A stretch of DNA of 11,914 nucleotides, taken from the NCBI GenBank assembly GCA_009692275.1, contig SHZL01000058.1:1-11914 (forward strand). The letters are read 5' to 3'. Position numbers and translations under genes: made by a program. This DNA comes from Lysobacterales bacterium (GTDB lineage: Bacteria; Pseudomonadota; Gammaproteobacteria; Xanthomonadales; SZUA-36). The notes beneath the pieces are model-generated. The model made no database searches. It worked only from the letters and a program-made list of their open reading frames with translations, and was not told the DNA's origin. Shown here piece by piece: positions 1 to 8,900 of the stretch (positions are counted from its first letter, which is position 1; the number at the start of each line of letters is the position of its first letter).

Positions 1-726
1 CACCTGCGCGTTATGATGCAAAGAATGAGCACCCGCTACGGTTTGGATGTCGACACGCGGCCACCGCGCATCGCGTACCGGGAAACCATTACCCGGCCGG
101 CCGAAGGCCACTACCGCCACAAGAAGCAAACCGGTGGCGCAGGCCAGTTCGGCGAAGTATTCATACGCGTGCGTCCACTGGCCCGCGGCGAGGGATTCGA
201 ATGGGTCAATAAGGTCGTGGGTGGCGCGATTCCCAGCAACCTCATTCCCGCAGTTGAAAAAGGTGTACGCCAGGTGCTGGAGGAAGGCGCCATTGCCGGC
301 TACAAAATGCAGGACCTGGAAGTTACCGTCTACGATGGCAAGTTCCACGCAGTGGATTCCAAGGAAATCGCCTTTGTTATCGCCGGCCGTCATGCGCTGA
401 TGGACGCGATACACAACGCAGGCCCGCAGATCCTCGAACCCGTGGTCACCATTGACGTCACGGTACCCGAGGCGCATATGGGTGATGTCACCGGCAACCT
501 GGCCGGCCGGCGCGCGCGCATCAGTGGGACTGAAAGCCTGAGTGGCGGATTCCTCACCGTGCGGGCCGACATGCCGTTGAGCGGATTGACTGATTACCAC
601 ACAGACCTCAAGAGTATGACCCAGGGCCAGGGCAGCTTCACCATGGAATTCAGCCACTACGACCCGGTGCCGCACGAGGTGCAGCGGGCCCTTGAAGCAG
701 AGTTCAAGCCGCGGGATGCAGGCTGA
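1..726 (+). CDS. Elongation factor G family protein, C-terminal part (5' end outside window)
   Basis: This is the C-terminal third of a translational GTPase of the EF-G family, which catalyses ribosomal translocation in the cytoplasm. The frame is open to the left edge, reading HLRVMMQRMSTRYG, which matches the end of domain III (the ELHL...RM stretch of EF-G). Then come the PPRIAYRETI junction, domain IV with KKQTGGAGQFGEV and GGAIPSNLIPAVEKG, and domain V with EPVVTIDVTVPEAHMGDVTG. The end is the typical SFTMEFSHYDPVPHEV. The methionines at 13-39 are internal, not starts. The GTPase domain lies outside the window. The wording (TRPPRIAYRE, FIRVRPLARGEGF) is nearer to the EF-G-like FusA2 type than to canonical FusA. 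No tuf or ribosomal protein gene follows, which also argues for a paralogue outside the str operon. It could instead be a divergent main EF-G. The family is certain; the subtype is inferred. Confidence 0.93.
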   Translation, partial: HLRVMMQRMSTRYGLDVDTRPPRIAYRETITRPAEGHYRHKKQTGGAGQFGEVFIRVRPLARGEGFEWVNKVVGGAIPSNLIPAVEKGVRQVLEEGAIAGYKMQDLEVTVYDGKFHAVDSKEIAFVIAGRHALMDAIHNAGPQILEPVVTIDVTVPEAHMGDVTGNLAGRRARISGTESLSGGFLTVRADMPLSGLTDYHTDLKSMTQGQGSFTMEFSHYDPVPHEVQRALEAEFKPRDAG

Positions 727-730
727 GTTA

Positions 731-758
731 AGCCAAGCATTTAAAATGCGGCTAGTTT
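731..758 (+). terminator. Probable intrinsic terminator after the EF-G gene
   Basis: Five bases after the EF-G stop codon there is a hairpin. AGCC (731-734) pairs with GGCT (750-753), and GCATT (737-741) pairs with AATGC (745-749), with a 3-base loop and a two-A bulge. The T-rich AGTTTATT follows on the plus strand. It lies between two convergent genes, which is where a terminator is expected. The T-tract is interrupted, so efficiency may be modest. On the minus strand the flanking sequence is less T-rich, so it probably serves mainly the EF-G gene. Confidence 0.5.
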
Positions 759-1422
759 ATTGCGTTGCCAGGGCCGTAATCGTCAGGTCCAGAGCCAGCT
801 GGACATCCCGTTCGTTTTTCGCCCCTGGGTCAAGGGCTATCTTGGATCCACCATAGATCTCCCTGAGATCACTCAGACCCAGATAATCGGGATGGTGGAC
901 TTCGCTTAGAGTGGCATAGGCAAAACAAGAACCAGCCCTGCACACAGACAACCGGTACACATGGACCGCCAGGTTTGTCTCCTCAATGCCTCCCATCAGT
1001 GAGTAGATTTCTTCAAAATCAAGGGATGCCTTGATTTCCCCGAAATAAAGGTTTTCCTTTACAACACACCAACCTTTGCGCGCGAAAACCTCGCCTATGG
1101 ACCCCCCGGCAGTAATAGCCTGATGCTCTTGCTGAATCTGCACTGGAATAAGCTCGGGATAAACCACGACCGCCAAAGTCCGGGTAGTTTTCTGACTGCC
1201 CCGGGTGGTGTACAGACTTGATATGCGCACTTTCCCATCGTCCTGCAACACATCAATGCCGTAACTGCCATACTTCTGCTTGATGCGTTCACTGTTGAGA
1301 AGCGGTCGGGCATTTTCTGTTGATACGGCTTTCGCAGCCGGGTCATGATTATTTGACCAGCACGGGCTTACCGCCAGCACTCCCAGAACCACGGCAACGA
1401 CCAAACCGTGAAGTCTTTTCAT
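757..1422 (-). CDS. Small secreted protein of unknown function, last gene of the RHS unit
   Basis: The 221-residue product begins with a Sec signal peptide: MKR, a hydrophobic stretch at residues 7-18, and a likely signal peptidase I site after S23 (CWS-N). C21 is not in a lipobox, so I read the protein as soluble and periplasmic or extracellular. The mature part is mixed alpha/beta in appearance, with three cysteines (C119, C161, C166) and no catalytic motif I recognise. The start is forced: no in-frame start codon lies between ATG 1422 and the upstream in-frame stop. No good Shine-Dalgarno sits at normal distance (AAGG is about 20 nt upstream). Its initiation region overlaps a tiny ORF, described separately. 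It follows the lipoprotein gene by 30 bp on the same strand. I recall similar uncharacterised secreted proteins in other gammaproteobacteria, but could not verify it. It may be a second accessory or immunity-like protein, or unrelated to the RHS protein. Confidence 0.85.
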   Translation of the reverse strand: MKRLHGLVVAVVLGVLAVSPCWSNNHDPAAKAVSTENARPLLNSERIKQKYGSYGIDVLQDDGKVRISSLYTTRGSQKTTRTLAVVVYPELIPVQIQQEHQAITAGGSIGEVFARKGWCVVKENLYFGEIKASLDFEEIYSLMGGIEETNLAVHVYRLSVCRAGSCFAYATLSEVHHPDYLGLSDLREIYGGSKIALDPGAKNERDVQLALDLTITALATQ

Positions 1423-1442
1423 GGGAGCAACACGGTTTGCAT
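1419..1442 (-). other. Possible 7-codon leader ORF overlapping the start of the secreted-protein gene
   Basis: In the 30-bp gap after the lipoprotein stop there is a mini-ORF, ATG (1442) to TGA (1421-1419), encoding MQTVLLP. It has a plausible Shine-Dalgarno (GAGG overlapping the lipoprotein stop codon, 8 nt upstream). Its stop shares ATGA with the start codon of the downstream gene. That arrangement could pass ribosomes to a gene with no good ribosome-binding site of its own. The ORF is so short that chance is a realistic explanation. Confidence 0.25.
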
Positions 1443-1452
1443 CCTTACAACC

Positions 1453-2082
1453 TCATTTTTCAGGGGCTGGAGGGAAGCGGTAGAACACATGAACAAATTC
1501 CGCTTTTTCCGGAGCGTTACCTCTGTAGGGCCCGCGAGACCAGATCATGATTAATGAACCGTCATCGGCCTTGTTGGCCTGGACTTGAACCTGGAAGTTC
1601 ACACTCTGCCCTTCCATCATTCCGTATTGTTCTTGTCTGCGGAATTTCAAAATACCATCTGCACAGGAAAAATCACCCTCGCTCATTGAAAATGAAGTGC
1701 TTTCAAAGGCCTCATTGGTCTCCACATAATCTTGTAACGTGAGGAATGAAGCACTGTCCTGACGTACGGAAATAGTACCCTTGCTCGCCGTCACTTCCGA
1801 TGCGGAGACAACTTGAACCTCAGACAAGTAAAAGGGAAATAACTTATAAATCATAAAGGCGGCATACTCATCCGCATCTGTTCTCTTTCCATTTGGCCCA
1901 AACTCATCCGGCGAGTTGAGGTAAGTCCCGTATAGAACAGGACAGTCACCACCTGCAAAACGGCTGGATTCAAAGCGACCCCACCCTTCTGGAAGCCGAG
2001 ACACTTCCGGGATCCTGATCTCCGGCGGCGTTGCACAGCCACACAACGACAGCAACACACAAATTAGTAAAGCCGGCTTCAT
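1453..2082 (-). CDS. Small lipoprotein coupled to the RHS gene; candidate immunity protein
   Basis: The 209-residue product starts with a lipoprotein signal: MKP, hydrophobic residues 4-13, then the lipobox L13-C14-G15-C16, so C16 is the predicted lipidated cysteine. Residue +2 is Ala rather than Asp, which under the Lol rule points to the outer membrane. The mature part has two further cysteines (C47, C140) that could form a disulfide. I see no catalytic motif and recognise no family. The start is well supported: GGAG lies 8 nt upstream, inside the end of the RHS gene. The ATG overlaps the RHS stop as ATGA (2082-2079), so the two are probably translationally coupled. The gene is low in G+C (25/60 at 1621-1680), as is the RHS tip. 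Position directly after a variable RHS tip is the classic place for an immunity gene. A lipidated product would protect at the membrane or periplasm. The immunity role is inferred from context only. Confidence 0.88.
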   Translation of the reverse strand: MKPALLICVLLSLCGCATPPEIRIPEVSRLPEGWGRFESSRFAGGDCPVLYGTYLNSPDEFGPNGKRTDADEYAAFMIYKLFPFYLSEVQVVSASEVTASKGTISVRQDSASFLTLQDYVETNEAFESTSFSMSEGDFSCADGILKFRRQEQYGMMEGQSVNFQVQVQANKADDGSLIMIWSRGPYRGNAPEKAEFVHVFYRFPPAPEK

Positions 2083-2978
2083 CGTGCCTGCTCCGCAAAA
2101 TACAGGAATCGCAAATAGTCAGGGAAAAGGGACGGCAGGACAATAGGCGTTGCCACAACTACATTGGCTGGATTAATAAAATACCCGATTGCCTTTTGTA
2201 TTGGGCTGGTAAAGGTGATATTTGTTCCATTGCCGGTGTAGAAAAAAGATTGGTTGAAGGAATCGTGGACACCTGAATATCCTTCCAAAACGTAGTCGAC
2301 AAATCCGCCTGGAGCGTACGGCCGATTGAACAATAACCCGGGACCGCCTTGTAACCCGCCCAATGGGCTCAGGTGCCGTCTGTTTGGTATGTAAAATCTG
2401 TCGAAAACTTCATCGAGTGGCATGCCTCTTTCAAATGCTGCCGCTGCACCGCTTTCCACCCAGGACTCCTCATATATTCTTTCTCCAGCGATTTTGTCCG
2501 TGATTCCTCTGAATCCAGGACTTTGTCCAATTTGGCCAGGAAACTGTTCAGATTGAGCCTTTTGGTAAGCCCTCAGTTTTACGGAGAGATAAGTCGCGGA
2601 CGAAATCAGAGTGCCCAATATCAGTCCATCCTTGAATTTCTGCCCAAAAATTTCCGCGGAAACACCACCTGTAACTCCGTCTGCCGCGATCCGGTTTAGG
2701 GAGTAGGTGTTGCCAAAGTATCCAGCTACACCGCCCGTGAGGGCTCCGGCAAACGCACCTCTGACAGCACCCTTGAGGCTCCCGCTGACAATGGCGCCGC
2801 CCACAAAACCCGCTGCTGCGCCGCCGATGGCTGCAGAAGCGGTAAAGGCAGCGGTGGTCGCCACTCCTGCCGCAACCGATGGCATCAGGGAGAAAGCCCA
2901 GGCGGACGCTGCACCGAAGGTGAAATAACCAGCTACGGCCCCAACAATCACCCTGCCCCACTTCTTGATGAAATAACT
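2079..2978 (-). other. Post-core C-terminal extension of the RHS protein (hydrophobic Gly/Ala segment plus tip)
   Basis: Residues 2056-2354 follow the RHS core, in the position where polymorphic toxins carry their exchangeable effector domain. Residues 2065-2188 contain several Gly/Ala-rich hydrophobic stretches with GxxxG-like spacing (GGAAAGFVGG, AFAGALTGGVAGYFG), then the GGVSAEIFGQKFKDG motif. Related pre-toxin motifs occur in large RHS and haemagglutinin proteins, as far as I recall. The last 80 residues contain D2283, E2287 and the run Y2289-S-G-V-H2293-D2294-S-F-N2297, then Y2302 and G2304-N2305. The chain ends in a hydrophobic stretch (about 2322-2349). A His-Asp-Asn cluster could be catalytic, but I cannot assign a family. 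G+C falls in the tip: 47 of 120 bases at 2161-2280, against 43 of 60 at 6301-6360. Confidence 0.6.
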
Positions 2979-5900
2979 GAGGCCGAAGTACCCCGAGGGA
3001 TCAGTATACGAAAGCGGATTGTTGAACACGTAGGTATAGCGATTGAGTGATTGGCTGTTCCTGGGATCCTGCACGATCGGGTCGGCCTGCAGGAATCTGC
3101 CAATGCGGGGGTCATAGATTCGTCCGTTCATATGGATTATGCCGAGGCCATCGGCGTGTTCATGCCCGGTAAAGCCGCGTGTAGTAATTCCATTGGTCGA
3201 GAACATGCCTGCCGCAGTCAAGGGACCGGACCACGTCGTGTTGCGCCGTTCGCCGAAGGCGTTGAAGCTCATGCCGGATGAATCCGCGACAGTTCCTGAG
3301 GCCGTCGTTGTAGTGTGAATGGATCCGAGATGATCTTTGACCAGGTAGACCGTGTTTTGTACCCCGGTTGCCGGGTAGTAGTCAGCAACCGCGATGCCGG
3401 CCAGGCTGCGTTTGAAAAATGGGTTATTGCTGCCTTGCTGAATGCGCTCGACGCTGCCCAGGGTCCAGGTTGTCTTAACCCCGTCGACCGAATTGCTATC
3501 GATGCGTTTGATACGCTCATTGGCGATTCCATATTCGAACCTGGTAGATGAATTTTCCTTCACAATACTCGTGGCCTGGTCGAACAGGCTATAGCTGATT
3601 GCTCGCCCATCGCTGGATGTCAGTTGATTGCCGTTCGCATCGTAGGTGAACGTAATGGCCCCGGCCTGGGTGGCTGCATGCGGCCCTGCAGACAGCGGCC
3701 CATATTGGTAATTACCCACATCCGATTTGTAGCTGATGTTACCCGAGTTGGTGTAGCGCATGCTGAGCGTGCTCTGAAATACACCGCCATTCACGGACAG
3801 GAGCACTTGTTCCAGGCGATTAAGCACATCGTAATTAAACTTCTCCTGGAGATTGTTGCTGCGTGAGGTGTCATAGCGCAATGTGAGGTTGCCTGCTGTG
3901 TCGAACAGGTAGCTCACATATTGAAGTTCCATGCCATTGACATCGTAAGCCTCGAGGGTCTTTATCCTGCCTGATTGGGGTTGGTAGCTGGCAAATACCG
4001 CAACTCCGTTTGCTAACTTCATGTACGTGGGATTACCGCGTGCGTCCACACTTTGGATTTGCTGGTACGTTTTCCCATTCACACCTTCCCGCGCTTCCTG
4101 TACTTTTTCCAGGAAGCCCCGGGAGTTGTAATGAAATCGAACCCCGTTATCGCCCCCGGATGCGTCAAATTGCTGAAAAGGACGCCCGAACCCATCGTAG
4201 GTGGTTTCTTCTGCAAACTGCATACTGTCTACGGTGGTGCTAACCAGGCCGGGCCGGCCAAACGAATCGTAGCTGAACTGGCGTTGATGCAGCACAGCCC
4301 CTGCTTCACCGCTTCGATAAACTTGCTGCAAAATTGCTCCCTTGCCTTTAACCGTCTGCACCACGCTGTTGTTCCATGAGTATTCCTCGTGGTTTACCGT
4401 GGTGTAAATGTTGTCGCCCAGGCTGCTTACGCTGGTCAGCTCCCGCCGATGGATCACCCGCCCGAGCTGGTCATAGACAAGATCAATGGCCTGGCTCTTC
4501 TCATCCAGTTGCCGGGTCATTTCCCCCAGCGGGTTGTAGCCGTACTGCCAAAATCCTTTGTCCGGGTCATCCAGGCTGACCTTACGCCCGCCGAGATCAA
4601 ACACTGCTGTTGTAGCTGCACCATCTACACCGGTAACTCGTACGAGATTGCCACCGGCATCAAATTCATAGCCAGTCTTGCCACATAAATGGTCATAGAC
4701 CCGGGTGGTTTCGCCCAGTGCATTTCTTTGTTCCAGCCGTACCTGGCCGAGGCTGTTGGTGGTCCGCGTCAGGCGTGGTGTGCCTGCGATACAACCACCG
4801 GCCGAACTGTCGTAGTCATAGGTCATATCATCTCCATCGGCTGACAGTAGCGAGTCAACCCGCCCCAATGCATCGTATGCAGTCTGGTTCCAGTAGCGGC
4901 TTTCGGCCGCAAAGTAGGGTTCAGAAACCCGTTCCGGACGACCAGACTCATCATAGTAGCGATCGATATAAACGAACCGTCCATCAAAGCCCTGCGATGC
5001 TGAGCGAACTTCGCGACCCAAGCGATCAAAGCAGCGCTGCTGTGCCGGCCGCCCGTTGCCCGTCTCCACGGAGTAATACGCCGTATCGGCTGCGGGGCAA
5101 TAACTGCCTGCACCGCTACGGCGAATGGTTTTGCTCATGGCGCCGGTCGCTACCCAGCTGATGAAAGGCCGTCCCATGAAATCCACTGCAGTTACCGTTG
5201 CAGTTCCATCAATGTCTTGCATGGCTAAAGCATTGCCCAAAGCATCCCACTGGGTAGTTTTCGCGGTCTGCTGGCTCAGGGCATTGCGCGGTTTTACTAC
5301 GAAGCGGCCCAGGGGGTCAAAAGTGACAGACCTGCTACGCGGTGACATTCCGTATCCGGTCACGGTGGTCGTCAGCCGATTGCCAAATGGGTCGAGCGTA
5401 TGTGCTGTGGTAACTTTGAAGGCAGTGCGGTTGGGTTCAACAATTTCCTGGCGCAACAGCCCTGTTTGAGCATCATAAGTAAGAGCCAGTTCACGCGTTA
5501 TATTGGCGGTGCCAGCTCGGGATTGCGTGGTGAATCTGGAAGTCTCCTGCCCCAGTCGCCAGCGTGCCAGGTCCGTAGTGAATGTACTCTGAGTGGTAGT
5601 ACTGGCAAAAACACTGGTGCCATCGGCATCGTAAGTCCGGGCTGCGATCTCGATTGCATTGCCATAGGTATCGAACTTTGTTGTTGTCAGGGTCTTGTAA
5701 TCAAACACTCCACTCAGGGCATAAAAGCGTTGCACGCCGTTTTCAGCGAAAGGAAAAAATATCGCCTTGCCCGCCACGGTAGCAATGCGGCCGGCTTGAT
5801 TGATCGAGTAGCTGAGCAAGGTAGTACCACTGGCTGTGGCAGGAGCTGCGGTCATCGCAGTCACGATGGGCCAGGTCTCGGGACTGATGGCCACCGGGTT

Positions 5901-8900
5901 GCTGATCGGGCCCAACTTGAGACCGGTGCCCACCAGCACCCGGGTAACATCAGCCGCCATTCCAACAAACGGAAAATCCTGCCGATAGCGAGTGTTGGTA
6001 CGGATACGGGATTGCGGGTCATATGCCACCACCTCGCCAAAGCCGAGGAAGCCTCTGCCGCCACTTTGTAACTTGGCGCCAAGATAATGGTACTCAACAC
6101 TGCTTTGTGCTTGCGCGTTGCCAAAAACCGGTGCGCCGCTCTGGACCTTGCTCACGACGTAAACGGGAGCAATCACGTCATGCACGGCAGAAAGCTGGCC
6201 CCAACGTGCGTTCTTTGAATCACGCATCCGGGTATAGACCACCGTGTTGCTCAGCGGCAAGTAATTGATGGTCGTGCGTGCACCAAAACCATCAGTAATG
6301 CCTGTCACCCCGTTGATGGCGCCCGCGCCCGAGGTGCTGGTGGTGTTCCCGCCGGGGTATACCCGGGTCGTGCTTGATTCAACCGTTCCAAGCGAGCTGC
6401 GGTCAACAAACAGGTTATCCAGGAATCCGTCGGCATTGATATCCAGAAAGGCGCTGACATCCTGCTGATCGGAATCGCCAAAGACGGTGCTGGTGGCCAG
6501 AGCGGCGGCGAAACCAGCGCCAAACCGGTTTTCGTGCATCACCCACTTGGCGCTGGCCTGTGCGGTGGCAGAGGGATAGATGAATTCCGGGAATCCATCG
6601 CCAGTGATGTCGACAAAGCGGGCACGGCTGCTCACCCCAAGGTCTGTCAGTTTCACGATCGGGATTGACGTAGCCAATAGACCTGCACCCGAATTGATCT
6701 GCGCTTGCCACTGGAAAAAAGCGTCCTGGTAGGCAACGTCGGCAAGGCCGTCAGCATTGACGTCCACAGGATGGATACGTTGCACGCGAGGTAACGCAGA
6801 GAACGGGCTGCAGGCATCAGAGACAGTACAGTCATCGCCCGTTGCGAGCAGATCACCCCGGACAAACGTGTAGTCACCGGCGGCTTTTAGCACGACATAA
6901 AAACTGGCCCAGGCGTATGACTCCCCGCTGGATGCCCTGGTGGCGGTTGCAGCGCTCTCATCAATGATAAACCGGGAGATGCGCGTTGGGCTGTTATCAG
7001 TGGTGCCGGGGGCTCTGGGAACACAGCCCGTACCACACTTTACATAACGCTGACTCAAGCGCACCAGCAAGTCGACAGCGCCATCACCGTTATAGTCAAA
7101 CGGCCGCGCAAATGGTGCGCTGGTGGACGACTCATCGGCGAAGTGCGGGGCTTCAGTGTCGATGAACCAGCCACCGGTGGATTGTTCAGGAAACAAGTTT
7201 GTAGTCAGGTTAACGGTCAACACCTGCGCTGCGTCAAAACCTACGACACTCGAATTCACCGGTGAAAACCGGTTGTGCAACAAAACCAGTTCCGTGCCTC
7301 CGCCCACAACAGCCCTGCTGGTCACCAGGTCGGCGAGACCGTCGCCATCGAAGTCCATGATGCGCGCCAAAGGGGGGTTGGTGAGCCCGCAGCAGCTTCC
7401 GGATACACCGCTCGCAGCACCCAGCCCGGTGCCGTTTGACACCCGTGCCTGCCAACCACTCGTGGATGGGTAGATAACATCTTCAAAGCCGTCTGCATTC
7501 AAATCGATAGCCTGCAGCGCAACCGGAAGATTCGCAGAACCGTTGCCTGGGATGGTGTACGTGGTGGTGCTGGGCGCGCTGAAGCCGCCGCTGGCCAGCG
7601 CAACTGCCGTACGAAACACGAAAGTCGTTCCTGATTTTTCAGTGAGCAATAAATCGGGCCGGCCATCCCCACTGAAGTCCGCAAAAGCCAAGGCTGAATG
7701 CTGTACATTGAACACGCTTCCAACCTGCAGGCCGGAACTGCTGATACCGTTCCTGCTGTATTGCCAGTCGAACCGGGTTGGAGCAAAGCAATACAATTTC
7801 TGGGCGTTGTTGCACTCCGTGACAGATTGCAGCGCCATGCGGCCGTAGCCGTCGGTGCCGTAATCCAGGTGCCAGGAACGCAATGCCACCAGCGCACTTG
7901 CGGAGTTTATCCGGGCCAGAGAATCAATCCGTTGCAGCCAATGGTTCTGCACCTGGGAACCGCCCGCTGCAGCCGTTTTCACTGCGTCTGACCGCCCACT
8001 GGTATAGATGAAATCAAGCTGCGCATGCGGCAGGGTTCCAGAGGTGCTGTTCCCCGTGTATTGAATGGATGCGAGCATGTACTCAACCGGGCCGCTGGCA
8101 CTGCCGGATTGTTCGGAGTAGAGGTGATTGACGTAGTTTCCGGCCTGGTCGGCGGTCTTGTTCAGCGCCCAGGTGAGCACGGTCTGTGCGTCTGTTGCGG
8201 ACCGCGCCTCGATGCGCGAATCCGCGCTGGAGCCGTATTGGCTGATGTTACCGTTCTTGTGCCATACGGTGAAATATGCCGGGCCGGCCCCGGCGATGCC
8301 GTACGAAACCACTTTGTCGAAAGTGTCCAGTTCCGCCCGATACTCGGTACCGTTGGCTCCATAGGCGCCCGCGGTTGCGATCAGGCGACGACCGTCGAGA
8401 CAGAATCGGTCAGAAGCACTGAGCGTGATTCCAACTGGCCGTTTTACACCATCCTGCTCTATGGTCTGGGGGCAACGACTGATGACGGAAAGGCCGCCCA
8501 ATGATCCACCCACACCCAGATGTCCATTACCTGCCTGGCTGGACCAATCAATACTGACGTGTGGCGCAAGCCCACCAGATGCAGGCGCGGTAAGCAAGGG
8601 AATCGAGTAATTCGCATTGCCGGATACATCCACCCGAAAAAATCCTGCCGTGGAACCGACCCGGGATGAAGCCGCATCAACCGTCATGTCCGGCGCACCA
8701 ACCGGGGCGGGCGGGTCTTCGGGGTTGGCCGCCACAGTAACCGTAAGAACCAACGGCTGCGATACTTCACCGCATTGCGGATATCCATCTGCCAGGCGAG
8801 TGCAGGCCTGGACCAGAAAGGTGTACTTGCCTTGCTCCGTTCGTAACACCTGTAGTTGCGGCTGATCGGTATAGCTGACCTGACGGGCACCGGCGTGCTC

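Noticed and set aside
13..726. ATG codons near 13 as the start of a short EF-G-like protein
   Set aside because: The frame is open to position 1 and the residues before the ATG (HLRV) fit EF-G domain III, so the gene is cut by the window edge and is not a short standalone protein.
3600..5487. CRISPR or DNA-level repeat array in the RHS gene
   Set aside because: The periodicity is from degenerate YD protein repeats with varying length and codons. There are no constant direct repeats with unique spacers.
5400..6071. A 223-codon open frame on the plus strand inside the RHS gene
   Set aside because: It lies wholly antisense to the well-supported RHS coding frame and has no recognisable domain. 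Long antisense frames are common in GC-rich repeat genes. The same applies to the other plus-strand frames between 2079 and 9143.
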